Shown here: positions 16,503 to 28,652 of the stretch, one piece after another
How positions within the stretch are numbered: position 1 is the stretch's first letter
How the letters are laid out: each line of letters begins with the position of its first letter
The notes under the pieces: model-generated
Databases searched by the model: none
Told to the model about the DNA's origin: nothing
What the model saw: the letters and a program-made list of their open reading frames with translations, nothing else
Assembly (NCBI GenBank): GCA_023150875.1
Contig: JAKLKC010000002.1
Span: 62,001-126,000 of the forward strand
Length of the DNA stretch: 64,000 nucleotides
Direction: 5' to 3'
Source: Myxococcota bacterium
GTDB lineage: Bacteria; Myxococcota_A; UBA796; UBA9615; JAKLKC01
Translations under genes and position numbers: made by a program

Positions 16503-17462
16503 TTGAGCAGACGTTACACACTCCTGCTGGTCCCGGAGGACTCCCGCGGCACCCCCCGCCGCGTGGAGGTCACCGACCGCCTGCTCCGGCGCCTCGCCGT
16601 GGGCGCCGGCGTCGCCGTGGCCGTCTTCTCGGCGATGGGCGCCGGGTTGGTCTTCCTGGCCCTGGGCGGAGGGGACGCCGCGGCCGCGCGGCTGCGCGCC
16701 GGGAACGTGGCCCTCGCCCTGCGCCTCCAGGGACTGGAGCGCCAGGTCGACCAGGCCGCCCTCGCCCTCGACCGGATCCGGCTGCAGGACGCGGACATCC
16801 GCCGCCTCACCCGGGCGGACGACGGGGTGCGCCCTCATGGGATCGGGCCCTTGAGCGAGGTGGAGATGGAGGCGGTGGACGCGGCGGGGGACGGGGTGCG
16901 TCCCCCGGCTCCCCCGCCCCTCCCCGGGGCGACCCTCGAGAGCCGGATCCAGGCCCTCGTCGAGCGCGCCGCCCACCAGGAGCGGAGCCTGGAGGAGATC
17001 CGCGGATACCTGGGCGACCGCCACGTCCTGCTGCGGGGCCACCCCACCCTCTGGCCCGCGGACGGCTCGGTGGTCTCCGATTTCGGTCCCCGAAGGGCTC
17101 CCCTCCCCGGGGCGAGCACCTGGCACCAGGGGGTCGACATCTCCGCGGAGCACGGGGACCCGGTCCTGGCCACCGCCGACGGCGAGGTCTCCTTCGCGGG
17201 CTGGAGCGATGGCTACGGCTACCTCGTGATCGTCGATCACGGCTTCGGCTTCGCCACCCGGTACGCCCACAACTCCGAGGTGCTCGTCTCCGAGGGCGAT
17301 CCCGTCCGGCGCGGAGAGGCGATCGCCCGGGTCGGCTCCACCGGCCGCTCCACCGGCCCCCACGTCCACTACGAGGTCCATCGCCATGGCGTCCCCGTCG
17401 ATCCGTCCCGCTTCCTGGCCCGGCACGAGAGCGGAGACGACGGCGGGGGAGGTCCGGACTGA
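16503..17462 (+). CDS. M23 (LytM) peptidase, membrane-anchored, with coiled coil
   Basis: A 319-residue protein: a short basic N-terminus, one membrane helix (about 30-55), a coiled-coil segment, then a C-terminal M23 domain. HQGVDI and GPHVHYEV supply the His and Asp zinc ligands of an active peptidase, so both metal-binding motifs are present. Similar proteins cut peptidoglycan crosslinks or, when inactive, activate amidases at division. TTG at 16503 is the only start that keeps the basic N-terminus and anchor, and lies 11 nt after the PP2C stop, so the pair probably forms one transcript. Confidence 0.85.
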   Translation: MSRRYTLLLVPEDSRGTPRRVEVTDRLLRRLAVGAGVAVAVFSAMGAGLVFLALGGGDAAAARLRAGNVALALRLQGLERQVDQAALALDRIRLQDADIRRLTRADDGVRPHGIGPLSEVEMEAVDAAGDGVRPPAPPPLPGATLESRIQALVERAAHQERSLEEIRGYLGDRHVLLRGHPTLWPADGSVVSDFGPRRAPLPGASTWHQGVDISAEHGDPVLATADGEVSFAGWSDGYGYLVIVDHGFGFATRYAHNSEVLVSEGDPVRRGEAIARVGSTGRSTGPHVHYEVHRHGVPVDPSRFLARHESGDDGGGGPD

Positions 17463-17526
17463 GGCGGCGCCGGTCCGCCCACCCCATCGCCCCCCCGTTG
17501 GCGGCCCCCGGGTTCGCGCCGAACGG

Positions 17527-17554
17527 TTGAAACCCGCGGCGCGGCCATTATATT
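17527..17554 (+). promoter_or_regulatory. secA promoter
   Basis: TTGAAA (17527-17532), 16-bp spacer, TATATT (17549-17554). Among the best matches in the window. Confidence 0.7.
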
Positions 17555-17793
17555 GGTGCGGGCCGCCGGCCCGGCCCCTCCGTAATTCCCCTTGCAACGT
17601 GAAGGATCCCGAGGCCGCGGGGCGGTGCAGGGGGGGGGTGTGGCGGGGCCGTCGGAGACGGTGGCAGGGCTCGGGGCGGGACCACCCCGAGCACGGATCC
17701 TCGGGCGCTCCCCAAGGCGCCGACGAACCCCCGCACCACTGCCTGCCCGCCGCACTCCGGAACGATCGATACCCCCTGAGACGGAGCCGCACC
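17555..17793 (+). other. Long 5' leader of secA
   Basis: About 230 nt between the predicted transcription start and the secA ATG. GC-rich, with several short complementary segments. The secA frame is open throughout and has a GTG at 17600, but that codon lacks a ribosome-binding site and the extension is unlike SecA. In enterobacteria secA is controlled by a translated upstream peptide (SecM); I see no comparable signal-peptide-bearing ORF here. Confidence 0.35.
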
Positions 17794-20619
17794 ATGCTCG
17801 CCATTTCGAGCGTCGCCAGAATGCTGTTCGGGACCAAGCACGACCGCGAGATGAAGCGGATCCGTCCCCAGGTCGACCAGATCAACGGGCTGGAGGACCG
17901 GCTCTCGGCCCTCTCGCTGGAGGAGCTCCGGGGCCGGACGGCGGAGTTCCGCCAGCGCATCGAGAACGGGTCGACCCTGGACGACCTGCTCCCCGAAGCG
18001 TTCGCGACGGTGCGGGAGGCGTCGAAGCGCATCCTCGGGATGCGCCACTACGACGTCCAGCTCATCGGCGGCGTGGTGCTGCACGAGGGGAAGATCGCCG
18101 AGATGAAGACCGGCGAGGGGAAGACCCTGGTGGCCACTCTGGCGGTCTACCTCAACGCCCTCGGGGGCAAGGGCGTCCACGTCGTCACCGTCAACGAGTA
18201 CCTGGCCCGCCGCGACGCCGAGTGGATGGGCCGGATCTACCGCGCCCTGGGCCTCGACGTGGGTGTGGTGGTCCACGGGGTGCCCCAGGGGGAGCGCCGC
18301 CGCGCCTACGCCGCCGACATCACCTACGGCACCAACAACGAGTACGGCTTCGACTACCTGCGGGACAACATGAAGCTCGACCTGGCCCACATGGTCCAGC
18401 GCGGGCACAACTACGCCATCGTGGACGAGGTGGACTCCATCCTCATCGACGAGGCCCGGACCCCCCTCATCATCAGCGGCCCCACCGAAGACTCGGTGGA
18501 GAAGTACTACGAGATCGACAAGGTGATCCCCGGTCTCCAGACCGACATCGACTACACCATCGACGAGAAGGCGCGCTCCGCGGCCCTGACCGACGAGGGG
18601 ATCACCAAGGTCGAGAAGCGCCTCGGCATCCGCAACCTCTACGAGCCCGAGAACATCGAGCTGCTCCACCACGTGAACCAGGCGCTCCGGGCCCACACCC
18701 TGTTCCGCCGCGACCGGGACTACGTGGTGAAGGAGGGCCAGGTCATCATCGTGGACGAGTTCACCGGTCGGCTCCTGCCGGGCCGCCGGTGGTCCGACGG
18801 CCTCCACCAGGCGATCGAGGCCAAGGAGCGCGTCGAGATCGAGGCCGAGAACCAGACCCTCGCCACCATCACGTTCCAGAAGTACTTCCAGAAGTACAAG
18901 AAGCTCGCCGGCATGACCGGCACCGCCGACACCGAGGCGGTGGAGTTCCACAAGACCTACAAGCTCGACGTGGTGGCCATCCCCACCAACCGCCGCTGCG
19001 TCCGCACCGACCTCGACGACGTCGTCTTCAAGTCCGAGGACTCGAAGTTCCGGGCCGCCGCCGAGGAGATCGAGGAGATGCACAAGGCTGGCCGGCCCGT
19101 CCTCGTCGGTACCGTCAGCGTCGAGAAGTCCGAGCGCCTGTCGAACCTGCTCAAGAAGAAGGGACTCCCCCACCACGTCCTCAACGCGAAGAACCACGCC
19201 CGCGAGGCGGAGATCGTCGCCCAGGCCGGGCGAAAGGGGGGGATCACCCTCTCCACCAACATGGCCGGCCGAGGCACGGACATCCTGCTGGGCGGCAACC
19301 CCGAGTTCATGGCCCGGGACGCGGTGGGCCCCCACGACCCCGCCGTGGAGCCGGAGGAGGAGTGGCGGCGGCGCTACGACGAGGCCCTGGAGCGGTGCCG
19401 CGCCGAGTGCGAGGCCGAGAAGGCCGAGGTCGTCGCCCGGGGCGGGCTGCACATCGTCGGCACCGAGAGGCACGAGAGCCGCCGGATCGACAACCAGCTC
19501 CGGGGCCGCGCCGGGCGACAGGGGGATCCCGGTTCGTCCCGCTTCTACCTGTCCCTGCAGGACGACCTCATGCGGATCTTCGGCTCCGATCGCCTCACGG
19601 GGATGATGGAGCGCCTCGGGATGGAGGACGACGTCCCCCTGGAGCATCGCTGGCTCAACCGCGCCATCGAGAACGCCCAGGGCAAGGTCGAGGGACACCA
19701 CTTCAACAGCCGCAAGAACCTGCTGGAGTACGACGACGTCCTGTCCCAGCAGCGGGACGCCGTCTACGGGATCCGCAACCGCATCCTGGGGGGTGCCGAC
19801 ACCCAGGCGATGGTGCTCGACATGATCGACGAGCTCATCGACGACGTTTTCGACCGCCTGATCCCGCCCCGGACCTCCCCCGAGGAGATGGACGTCGACT
19901 CCCTGAACCAGGCCCTCAAGGACCAGTTCTTCATCGAGATGGAGGTCACCCGGGACGAGCTGGCCGCGAGCGAGAACGCCACGGTGGACCGGGTCAAGCG
20001 GCGGGCCCGGGAGGAGTACGAGCGGAGGGAGGGGGACATCGTCGAGAACCACGTCCGGGTCCACGAGGGAGAGGGCGCCGGCGCCGAGGAGCTGGAGCGG
20101 CAGGGGCACCAGATCCTCCGCAACTTCGAGCGGGAGATCCTGCTCCGGGTGATCGATCACCTGTGGAAGGACCACCTGCTGGCCATGGACCACCTCCGGG
20201 GTGGCATCGGGCTGCGGGGCTACGGGCAGCGGAACCCCCTCCTGGAGTACAAGAAGGAGGGGTTCGAGATGTTCAACCAGATGCTCGCCATGCGGGACGA
20301 GGCGGTCATCCGGCGGATCTTCGAGCAGCTCGCCCACTCCAAGCTCACCCGGGAGGAGGTCGAGACCCTGGTCCAGGCTCGGAAGCGCGCGGCGGCGGAG
20401 GCCGCCCGCCGGCAGGCCCAGGCGGCGGCCCAGGCGACCCAGGGCAACGGCGCGGGCCGGGCCGGCATGGCCGTCTCCGCGGCCGCGGGCACGGTGCCCA
20501 AGGCCGCGCCCACCCCGAGGAAGGTGGGCCGGAACGACCCGTGCTGGTGCGGGAGCGGCAAGAAGTTCAAGAAGTGCCACGGAGGCGAGGCCGAGGCCCA
20601 GGACCAGGCGGTGGGCTGA
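17794..20619 (+). CDS. secA: Preprotein translocase ATPase SecA
   Basis: The motor of Sec-dependent export, 941 residues. [14 protein letters not shown] is the Walker A region; [20 protein letters not shown] is the DEAD-like Walker B; the preprotein-crosslinking, helical-wing and scaffold domains follow. [20 protein letters not shown] is the conserved C-terminal helicase motif. The tail ends in a zinc-binding [17 protein letters not shown], which contacts SecB and ribosomes. ATG 17794 with GGAG upstream matches the usual SecA N-terminus. Confidence 0.98.
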   Translation: MLAISSVARMLFGTKHDREMKRIRPQVDQINGLEDRLSALSLEELRGRTAEFRQRIENGSTLDDLLPEAFATVREASKRILGMRHYDVQLIGGVVLHEGKIAEMKTGEGKTLVATLAVYLNALGGKGVHVVTVNEYLARRDAEWMGRIYRALGLDVGVVVHGVPQGERRRAYAADITYGTNNEYGFDYLRDNMKLDLAHMVQRGHNYAIVDEVDSILIDEARTPLIISGPTEDSVEKYYEIDKVIPGLQTDIDYTIDEKARSAALTDEGITKVEKRLGIRNLYEPENIELLHHVNQALRAHTLFRRDRDYVVKEGQVIIVDEFTGRLLPGRRWSDGLHQAIEAKERVEIEAENQTLATITFQKYFQKYKKLAGMTGTADTEAVEFHKTYKLDVVAIPTNRRCVRTDLDDVVFKSEDSKFRAAAEEIEEMHKAGRPVLVGTVSVEKSERLSNLLKKKGLPHHVLNAKNHAREAEIVAQAGRKGGITLSTNMAGRGTDILLGGNPEFMARDAVGPHDPAVEPEEEWRRRYDEALERCRAECEAEKAEVVARGGLHIVGTERHESRRIDNQLRGRAGRQGDPGSSRFYLSLQDDLMRIFGSDRLTGMMERLGMEDDVPLEHRWLNRAIENAQGKVEGHHFNSRKNLLEYDDVLSQQRDAVYGIRNRILGGADTQAMVLDMIDELIDDVFDRLIPPRTSPEEMDVDSLNQALKDQFFIEMEVTRDELAASENATVDRVKRRAREEYERREGDIVENHVRVHEGEGAGAEELERQGHQILRNFEREILLRVIDHLWKDHLLAMDHLRGGIGLRGYGQRNPLLEYKKEGFEMFNQMLAMRDEAVIRRIFEQLAHSKLTREEVETLVQARKRAAAEAARRQAQAAAQATQGNGAGRAGMAVSAAAGTVPKAAPTPRKVGRNDPCWCGSGKKFKKCHGGEAEAQDQAVG

Positions 20620-20692
20620 GGCGAGGCGAGGCGGAGCACCGGCCGCGCGGGATCTTCCTCCACCCGGCATCCCACGACGTCCTCGCGCCGCC

Positions 20693-20721
20693 TTGCGCGG
20701 AGTGACCTCGTGTGCTATTGA
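20693..20721 (+). promoter_or_regulatory. Probable rpsB operon promoter
   Basis: TTGCGC (20693-20698), 17-bp spacer, and TATTGA (20716-20721) preceded by TGC, an extended -10. A perfect TTGACA overlaps the same site (20718-20723) but has no -10 at the right distance. Confidence 0.4.
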
Positions 20722-20734
20722 CACCCGTCCTTCC

Positions 20735-20753
20735 GCACCCCTCCCCGGGGTGC
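20735..20753 (+). promoter_or_regulatory. Hairpin in the rpsB leader
   Basis: GCACCCC and GGGGTGC form a perfect 7-bp stem around a 5-nt loop, early in the rpsB mRNA leader (about 130 nt). S2 leaders in other bacteria carry autoregulatory structures; whether this is one is unknown. Confidence 0.4.
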
Positions 20754-20858
20754 CACAACCCACGCCCGATGCCCCCAGCGGGTCCGCGACGCGCGGCGGG
20801 GGGCGGCGTCCTCAGGCCCGGACGCCCCAGGCGGTGGATCAACCCGCAAGGAGAGACC

Positions 20859-21692
<834 letters not shown>

Positions 21693-21711
21693 TCGACCCC
21701 CGGCTCGCATC

Positions 21712-21739
21712 GGGGCCGCTCCCTCAGGGGGGCGGCCCC
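21712..21739 (+). terminator. Intercistronic hairpin between rpsB and tsf
   Basis: GGGGCCGCTCCC pairs with GGGGGCGGCCCC, 12 bp including one G-U, around a TCAG loop. No U-tract follows, so it is more likely an RNA-stability or attenuating element than a full terminator. Confidence 0.45.
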
Positions 21740-21809
21740 CGCGCGCACTCGACTTCCCGACCTACCCTCCCGGCGCGATGGCCGGCATACGAATCGAAAG
21801 GAATCCGAG

Positions 21810-22469
21810 ATGGAGATCTCCGCCCAGATGGTCAAGGACCTGCGCGAGCGGACCGGCGCGGGCATCCTGGACTGCCGAAAGGCCCTGACCGAGTCCGGCG
21901 GCAACTTCGAGAACGCCATCGACTGGCTCCGCACCAAGGGCCTCGCCGCCGCGGCCAAGAAGGCGGGGCGGGCGGCCACCGAGGGGCTGATCGGCTCCTA
22001 CATCCACGGCGAGGGTCGCATCGGCGTGCTGGTGGAGGTCAACTGCGAGACCGACTTCGTGGCCCGCACTCCCCAGTTCCGCGAGTTCTGCCGGGACGTC
22101 GCCATGCAGATCGCCGCCTCCGCGCCGACCCACGTCCGGCGGGAGGAGGTCCCCGCGGACGTGATCGAGAAGGAGCGCGGGATCTACCGCGCCCAGGCCA
22201 TCGAGGAAGGCAAGCCCGAGAAGATCGTGGACCGCATCGTCGACGGCCGGGTCGAGAAGATGTACGCGGAGACCTGCCTGCTGGAGCAGAAGTACATCAA
22301 GGACCCCGACATCACCGTCGGCGACCTCGTCACCCGCACCGTGGCGGCCCTCGGCGAGAACATCTCCGTCCGCCGGTTCTCCCGCTTCGTGCTGGGCGAG
22401 GGACTGGAGAAGAAGTCGAGCGACTTCGCCGCAGAGGTCGCCGCGGCGGCCCGGCAGGCCGGGGCCTGA
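21810..22469 (+). CDS. tsf: Elongation factor Ts
   Basis: EF-Ts, 219 residues, the shorter form of the family, which reloads EF-Tu with [19 protein letters not shown] and [12 protein letters not shown] are the two classic signatures. AAAGGA precedes the ATG by about 8 nt. Flanked on both sides by very stable hairpins. Confidence 0.98.
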   Translation: MEISAQMVKDLRERTGAGILDCRKALTESGGNFENAIDWLRTKGLAAAAKKAGRAATEGLIGSYIHGEGRIGVLVEVNCETDFVARTPQFREFCRDVAMQIAASAPTHVRREEVPADVIEKERGIYRAQAIEEGKPEKIVDRIVDGRVEKMYAETCLLEQKYIKDPDITVGDLVTRTVAALGENISVRRFSRFVLGEGLEKKSSDFAAEVAAAARQAGA

Positions 22470-23312
<843 letters not shown>

Positions 23313-23379
23313 GACTGGCGCAAGTGGCCCCCGGAGCGCCGCTCCCGGCGTCCCGGAGGCGAGATCCGGGAGGGTGACC

Positions 23380-23937
23380 ATGACGCAGGAGTACATCGAC
23401 GAGTGCAAGGCGGAGATGGGCCGCCACATCGAGGGCTTCCGCCGCGACCTCGCGAAGGTGCGGACGGGGAGGGCGTCGGTGACGCTGTTCGACTCGATCC
23501 GGGTCGACTACTACGGCACTCCCACCCCCTTGCAGCAGATGGCCACCCTCTCGGTCCCCGAGCCTCGCCTGATCGTCATCACGCCCTGGGACAAGAGCCG
23601 GATCAAGGCGATCGAGAGGGCGATCATGGAGAGCGACCTCGGCGTCAACCCCAACAACGACGGGAAGGTCATCCGGATCGCCCTTCCCGAGCTCACGGGG
23701 GAGCGGCGCAAGGACCTGGTGCGGCAGGTCCACAAGCTGGGCGAGGAGTGCAAGGTGCACATCCGCAAGGTCCGGCGGGACTTCAACGATCTGTTCAAGT
23801 CCATGGAGAAGGACGGCGAGATCTCCCAGGACGACGCCGACCGGGCGCTCCTGAAGGTCCAGGAAGAGACGGACAAGCACTGCGCCCGGGTGGACGAGGT
23901 CGTGGCCCACAAGGAGAAGGAGATCATCGAGGTCTGA
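23380..23937 (+). CDS. frr: Ribosome recycling factor
   Basis: RRF, 185 residues, splits post-termination ribosomes with EF-G. LAKVRTGRAS, VDYYGTPTPL, PWDKSRIKAIERAI, LGVNPNNDGKVIRI and LTGERRKDLV are the usual conserved blocks. ATG 23380 is preceded by GGGAGGG at a good distance. Confidence 0.98.
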   Translation: MTQEYIDECKAEMGRHIEGFRRDLAKVRTGRASVTLFDSIRVDYYGTPTPLQQMATLSVPEPRLIVITPWDKSRIKAIERAIMESDLGVNPNNDGKVIRIALPELTGERRKDLVRQVHKLGEECKVHIRKVRRDFNDLFKSMEKDGEISQDDADRALLKVQEETDKHCARVDEVVAHKEKEIIEV

Positions 23938-24136
23938 CCGACGGGGCGGAGGGGGTCCGCAGGTGGCGGGCCCTGGCCCCATCGCGGCGGGCTGGGGCGG
24001 GCGGCGGGTGGACCACCCCGCCGCGGGTTACGAGCGCTCGGCGCCGGTCGCCGGGCGCCCTCTTCCGGTCGGCCCTCCTCGGGGTGCGACCCACGAGTCC
24101 GTTCCCCGAGCCGGGGGCGGCAGGGCGGTAGGCGGC

Positions 24137-24901
24137 ATGACGGGGCGGACGGCGGCGGCGGCGCGGAACGGGGCCCTCCCGGCGCACCTCGGCATCATCA
24201 TGGACGGCAACGGTCGGTGGGCGATGGCCCGGGGCCTGCCCCGGATCTCCGGCCACGAGGAGGGAGCCCGCTCCGTGAAGGAGGTCGTGCGGTCCTGCCG
24301 GGAGATCGGGGTGGGGGCGCTGACCCTCTACAGCTTCTCCAGCGAGAACTGGCGTCGCCCGGTGGAGGAGGTCGCCGCGCTGATGATGCTCCTGGCGCGC
24401 TACCTCGGGGAGGAGAGGGCCGAGATCCTCGAGAACGACATCCGGCTGGTGGCGAGCGGCGAGGTGGAACGCCTTCCCGACTTCGTCCGCGGGCCCCTGG
24501 ACGAGCTGATCGCAGTCTCCGCCGGGAACGGGGGGATGGTCCTGAACCTGGCCCTGTCCTACGGCTCCCGCCGGGAACTGGTGCGGGCCGCCCGGCGCGT
24601 GTCCGAGAGGGTCCTCCGGGGGGAGCTGAGCCCGGAGGAGGTGGACGAGGAGGCGTTCGCGGCGGAACTCTACACTGCCGGCCTGCCGGACCCGGACCTG
24701 GTGCTGCGGACGGGGGGCGAGATGAGGCTGAGCAACTTCCTGCTTTGGCAGGCGGCCTACGCCGAGATCTTCGTCACCGAGGTCATGTGGCCGGAGTTCC
24801 GGCGCCCCCATCTCATGGAGGCCCTCCGGGAGTTCGAGAGGCGGCAGCGCCGGTTCGGGCGCACGCCCGAGCAGGTGGTCGCCGCTGGCGGGTCCGAGTG
24901 A
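24137..24901 (+). CDS. uppS: Isoprenyl transferase (undecaprenyl diphosphate synthase)
   Basis: cis-Prenyltransferase of 254 residues making the polyprenyl diphosphate used for cell-wall and O-antigen carriers. GIIMDGNGRWA has the catalytic Asp; GALTLYSFSSENWRRP, NLALSYGSRRE and DLVLRTGGEMRLSNFLLWQ are family motifs. Such a carrier would also supply donors for the GT-C enzymes earlier in the window. The stop overlaps the cdsA start in GTGA. Confidence 0.96.
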   Translation: MTGRTAAAARNGALPAHLGIIMDGNGRWAMARGLPRISGHEEGARSVKEVVRSCREIGVGALTLYSFSSENWRRPVEEVAALMMLLARYLGEERAEILENDIRLVASGEVERLPDFVRGPLDELIAVSAGNGGMVLNLALSYGSRRELVRAARRVSERVLRGELSPEEVDEEAFAAELYTAGLPDPDLVLRTGGEMRLSNFLLWQAAYAEIFVTEVMWPEFRRPHLMEALREFERRQRRFGRTPEQVVAAGGSE

Positions 24902-25794
24902 ACGCCGGAGCGCCCGGGAGGGAGGGGGCGGGGACCGGGGGAGGCTCCGGGCATGCCGCGCCGGCTTCCGGCACGTTCTCCCGGGTCTGGTCGGCCGCCC
25001 TGGCCCTGGTGGTGGTGATCCCCGCCATCAGCCTCAGCCTCTGGACGGCCACCGCGGTGTGCCTGGTGGCTGCGATCCTGGGGCTGCGGGAGTTCTACGG
25101 GATGGCCCTGCCCCGGGAGCGGAGGAGCCTCACGGTGGTGGGGGGCGCCGTCGCCACCCTGATGATGGGCGTCGCCCCGCTGGCCGGCTCCCGCCCGGAA
25201 CTGGTGGTGGTCCCCTTCGGACTCGGGGTGCTGGTGGGGACGACCTGGTTCCTGGCCACCGCCCGCGAGACCGCGGACCTGGCGCCCCGGACCTCGTTCT
25301 TCCTCGCCGGACTGATGTACGTGCCCGGCACCATCCTCTTCCTCCCCCTGCTGTACGGCCTGGGGGAGTCCCACCAGGAGTGGCTCGGCGTGAAGTGGGT
25401 CTGGCTGGCGCTGGTCACGCCCTGGTGCTCCGACACCGGCGCCTACTTCGCCGGCCGGGCCTTCGGCCGGCACAAGATGTCCCCCCTGATCTCGCCCAAG
25501 AAGAGCTGGGAGGGGCTCGTGGGCGGAGTGCTCGCGGCCATCGCCGCCGCTGCGGTCTTCCGGTGGGTGACGGGCTTCGTCGAGCTGTCGTGGGCCGATT
25601 GCGTGCTCCTCGGCGCCGGCCTGGCGGTGGCGGGGGTGGTGGGGGACCTCGTGGAGTCGATGCTCAAGCGCTCCTTCGGGGTGAAGGACTCCGGGTTCTT
25701 CCTCCCCGGGCACGGGGGACTGCTGGACCGGGTCGATTCGGTGATGTTCGTGATGCCGCTGGCCTACCTGTATGCCGCCCTCCGACTGGGCTGA
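24898..25794 (+). CDS. cdsA: Phosphatidate cytidylyltransferase
   Basis: Integral membrane enzyme of 298 residues making CDP-diacylglycerol, the precursor of membrane phospholipids. About eight hydrophobic helices are visible. The C-terminal signature is complete: SMLKRSFGVKDSG then FLPGHGGLLDRVDS. The N-terminus carries a Gly/Ala-rich extension of about 25 residues. GTG start overlaps the uppS stop; uppS-cdsA pairing is common. Confidence 0.95.
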   Translation: MNAGAPGREGAGTGGGSGHAAPASGTFSRVWSAALALVVVIPAISLSLWTATAVCLVAAILGLREFYGMALPRERRSLTVVGGAVATLMMGVAPLAGSRPELVVVPFGLGVLVGTTWFLATARETADLAPRTSFFLAGLMYVPGTILFLPLLYGLGESHQEWLGVKWVWLALVTPWCSDTGAYFAGRAFGRHKMSPLISPKKSWEGLVGGVLAAIAAAAVFRWVTGFVELSWADCVLLGAGLAVAGVVGDLVESMLKRSFGVKDSGFFLPGHGGLLDRVDSVMFVMPLAYLYAALRLG

Positions 25795-25879
25795 GGGGAG
25801 CGCCCCCGCGCCCGGCCGCCGCGGAGGCCGGAGTCTCCGGGAGCGCGTGGATCGGGCCCTGGCGAGGCGCCGGGCCGAC

Positions 25880-26593
25880 ATGGCCGGCCCCGGGCCCCTC
25901 GTGGTCGCCCTGGACACCGCCACTCGACTGGAGGCCCTGGCGGTGGTGAGGGGGGACCGGGTGCTCTCGGTGACCGCGCGGCGGGGCGAGCGGGGGGCGT
26001 CGGCGGTCCTGCTGCCCGAGTTGGAGCGGGCGATGTCCGCGCTGGGGCTCGAGATCGGCGACATCGACGCCGTGGCCGTGTGCCGCGGCCCCGGCTCGTT
26101 CACCGGGCTGAGGGTGGGGCTGGCCACCGCCCTAGGGCTCGCCGACGCCGTTCCGTGCCCCCTGTTCGGCTTCACGTCGCTGGAGGCACGGGCGGCCTCC
26201 CTCCCGTACGCGCGCTGGCCCGTGTGCGTCGTCCTGGACGCGCGCAAGGGCGAGGTCTACGGCGGGCTCTTCGACGTGTCCCATGGCCTTCCCCGACCCC
26301 TGCTGGACGAGGCCGTGGAGGCGCCCGACGCGTGGTTCGGGCGCGTCGCGCGCGCAGTCGCCGATCCGGTCCTGGTGGTCGGGGACGGCGTCGTCCCCTT
26401 CGCCTCTGTCATGGCGGAGCACCTCGGCGATCGAGGCCGGGCCAGCGTCCTCGTCGGGGAGCGTCCGGCGGTGGAGGTCATGGCCTCCGTGGCTGCGCGG
26501 CGCCTGTCGGCCGGAGAGGAGCCGTCCGCCGGCGAGGGCCGGCCCCTGTACCTGCGCCCGCCGGACGCGGAGCGCGCGTCCCCCCACGCCTGA
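25880..26593 (+). CDS. tsaB: tRNA threonylcarbamoyladenosine biosynthesis protein TsaB
   Basis: Member of the TsaD-like ASKHA fold, 237 residues from ATG 25880. VVALDTATRLEALAVV opens the fold and VCRGPGSFTGLRVGLATALG is the diagnostic motif. TsaB scaffolds TsaD in making t6A37 in tRNAs; tsaD is encoded at 57008. An in-frame ATG at 25772 overlaps cdsA and would add 36 Arg/Gly-rich residues unlike other TsaB proteins, so 25880 is preferred, although its ribosome-binding site is weak. Confidence 0.88.
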   Translation: MAGPGPLVVALDTATRLEALAVVRGDRVLSVTARRGERGASAVLLPELERAMSALGLEIGDIDAVAVCRGPGSFTGLRVGLATALGLADAVPCPLFGFTSLEARAASLPYARWPVCVVLDARKGEVYGGLFDVSHGLPRPLLDEAVEAPDAWFGRVARAVADPVLVVGDGVVPFASVMAEHLGDRGRASVLVGERPAVEVMASVAARRLSAGEEPSAGEGRPLYLRPPDAERASPHA

Positions 26594-26636
26594 CGGTGGG
26601 GGAGGGGTGCCGGGCAGAGGTCCCCCGCCCGGGTCC

Positions 26637-28652
26637 CTACTTCACGATCTCGCAGGTCAGCCGCAGGAACGGGCGTCCCCCTTTGCCCTTGCGGGGGAGG
26701 TCGGCGGGATCCCCCGCCCACCGCGCGCACGCCCACCGGTCCCCATCCCCCCGGTCGTAGGTGGCGCTGACCACGTCCCCTGGACGGATCTCCACCTCGC
26801 CGAGCCAGAGGTCCTGCCCGGCGATGCCGATGGGCTTGCCGTTCACGCGGATCGCGGCGCCGCTGGGGAACGAGGTGACGGTGACCTCCGACGGCTCCGC
26901 CGCTGGGGCCGGCACCGCCTCCTCCGGTGAGGGGGTCGGACCCGGGTCGACCGGTGCAGGTCGGCTCGGGCGAGGGCGGGCCGGCGCGGCCTTGGATCCG
27001 GTGGAGGCGGGCCGGACGCGGACGGGGGCGGGCACCTCCTCGGCGCCCCCCGGCGCCGGCGGCGAAGCCATCCCCCCAACGGCCCCGGGAGCGCCGGGAC
27101 GGTCCGGGTGGGGCGCCGCTTCCCCGGACACGGGGGGCGGATCCAGGGCGGCGGCGCCCTCCTGCGCCGCGTCCGAATCCGCGGGTCCCGCGGCGGCGGT
27201 CGGCGCCTCCGCTCCCGCTCCCCACCAGGGGCGCGCGGCGAGCACCGTCAGCGCCACCCCCATGACGACCCCGATCCCCCGCAGGGCCCAGGGAGGGGCA
27301 CGCCGGGGAGCGTCCCGGCGCTCGCCCGCCGGGGTGGCGGGCACCGTGTCCGAGGGACCGTACCGGGCCGGGCGCGGGATCAGGAGGGCGTCCGTGGTGC
27401 CGGAGGCGGCGGAGGGTGCCGTCCACACCGGCGTCACCGGGGAGGCGGAGCCGGACGCCTGGACCGAGTGGCGAGGCAGGGGCTCGACGGGGGGCGGCAG
27501 CAGGTCCCGCAGGCGCGCCGTCGTCTCGGCCGTGTGCCCGGGGCCCCGCTGGACGGCCCTCACCGCCTCGGCGAAGGCCGTCGCCGAGGGGAGGCGCTCG
27601 TCCCGGTCGGGCGCGGTGGCGCGCCGTACGAGAGCGGCCAGACCCGCGGGCAGGGCGTCCAGGCGGGGGGCCGACTCCAGGTGCCGCCCGTCCCGGGCGC
27701 AGTCGATGAGCTGGCCGAGCTCCTTCTGGCCGCAGAGGGGCCCTCCCGTGAGGAGCTGGAATAGCATCGCCCCGGCGGCGAAGACGTCGACCCTCTGGTC
27801 GATCTCCTCCCCCCGGGCCTGTTCGGGGGCCATGTACCGCCAACTTCCCTTGATGGCGTCTCCCCGGGTGGCGTCGGTGCTGAGGTCGGCCCGCGCGATC
27901 CCGAGGTCCATGATCTTCAGGTGTCCGGTGCGGGCGAGCATCAGGTTGCCGGGCTTGAGGTCCCGGTGCACCAGCCCCAGCGGATGGCCGTCCACGTCCC
28001 GCAGGGAGTGGAGGTGGTGCAGGCCCGCCAGCAGTTCGCGGAGCAGATCCAGCGCGATGTCCGGTGGCGTCCCGTGGGGGTGGCGCGTCAGCAGCGACGA
28101 GAGGGTCTCGCCGTCGACGAACTCCATCACCAGGTAGAGATCGTCTTCGAGCCGGAACTGGTCGTAGACCTGGACGACGTTGGGGTGGCTGATCAGCGCT
28201 CCGACCCGCGCCTCCCGGCGGAGGTCCCGCTCGAAGCCGGGATCGGCCGACGCCTCCGGGAGGAGGCGCTTGAGGGCCACCGGGCGCCGGAACCCGTCGC
28301 CGCGCTCCAGCAGCGCCAGGAACACCTGCCCGCAGCCCCCCTGCCCCAGGAAGCGCAGGACGCGGTAGGGTCCGATGTGATCGGGGATGGGCCTGACCGA
28401 CAACTTCCTGTCCCCGGCGCCGGCGCGTGTGGCGATCGGCCGAGATCCCGCCCGGGCGCTCCGCGCGCCCGTCGCACTCTCGTCGGACGGGACGAGGGGA
28501 ACTCCAGGATGGCCCGGATCGCCCGTCGTAATCAAGTCGGTGCGCCGCCGGGGGGTGCTCCCCGGCGATCCCGGTCTCGGGAGCGGGCTCGGAGCGAGAG
28601 GGCGTGGCGGCGGCGGCCGCTCGCGGACGACTTTCCCGCGACTTTCATTCAT
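26637..28652 (-). CDS. Hanks-type Ser/Thr protein kinase with membrane anchor and PEGA-like domain
   Basis: A 671-residue kinase. A disordered Pro/Arg-rich N-terminus of about 85 residues precedes the kinase domain (about 90-350): GQGGCGQVF glycine loop, VALKRLL lysine, HRDLKPGN catalytic loop, DLGIA in place of DFG, and MAPEQ. After a Pro-rich linker comes one membrane helix (GIGVVMGVALTVLAA), then an outside Pro/Ala linker and a C-terminal PEGA-like domain (VTVTSFPSGAAIRVNGKPIG). PEGA domains are thought to bind surface structures. ATG 28652 is chosen for its GGAGG; the GTG two codons earlier is less likely. Confidence 0.88.
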   Translation of the reverse strand: MNESRGKVVRERPPPPRPLAPSPLPRPGSPGSTPRRRTDLITTGDPGHPGVPLVPSDESATGARSARAGSRPIATRAGAGDRKLSVRPIPDHIGPYRVLRFLGQGGCGQVFLALLERGDGFRRPVALKRLLPEASADPGFERDLRREARVGALISHPNVVQVYDQFRLEDDLYLVMEFVDGETLSSLLTRHPHGTPPDIALDLLRELLAGLHHLHSLRDVDGHPLGLVHRDLKPGNLMLARTGHLKIMDLGIARADLSTDATRGDAIKGSWRYMAPEQARGEEIDQRVDVFAAGAMLFQLLTGGPLCGQKELGQLIDCARDGRHLESAPRLDALPAGLAALVRRATAPDRDERLPSATAFAEAVRAVQRGPGHTAETTARLRDLLPPPVEPLPRHSVQASGSASPVTPVWTAPSAASGTTDALLIPRPARYGPSDTVPATPAGERRDAPRRAPPWALRGIGVVMGVALTVLAARPWWGAGAEAPTAAAGPADSDAAQEGAAALDPPPVSGEAAPHPDRPGAPGAVGGMASPPAPGGAEEVPAPVRVRPASTGSKAAPARPRPSRPAPVDPGPTPSPEEAVPAPAAEPSEVTVTSFPSGAAIRVNGKPIGIAGQDLWLGEVEIRPGDVVSATYDRGDGDRWACARWAGDPADLPRKGKGGRPFLRLTCEIVK

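Noticed and set aside
17386-17793. SecA N-terminal extension
   Set aside because: The frame overlaps the M23 gene and the promoter; SecA normally starts at [15 protein letters not shown].
26594-26636. Terminator between tsaB and the kinase
   Set aside because: A G-rich/C-rich pairing can be drawn, but the stem is irregular and has no T-run.
28644-28652. TCATTCA near the kinase start as a second FadR site
   Set aside because: Only one half-site; the opposite arm is missing.
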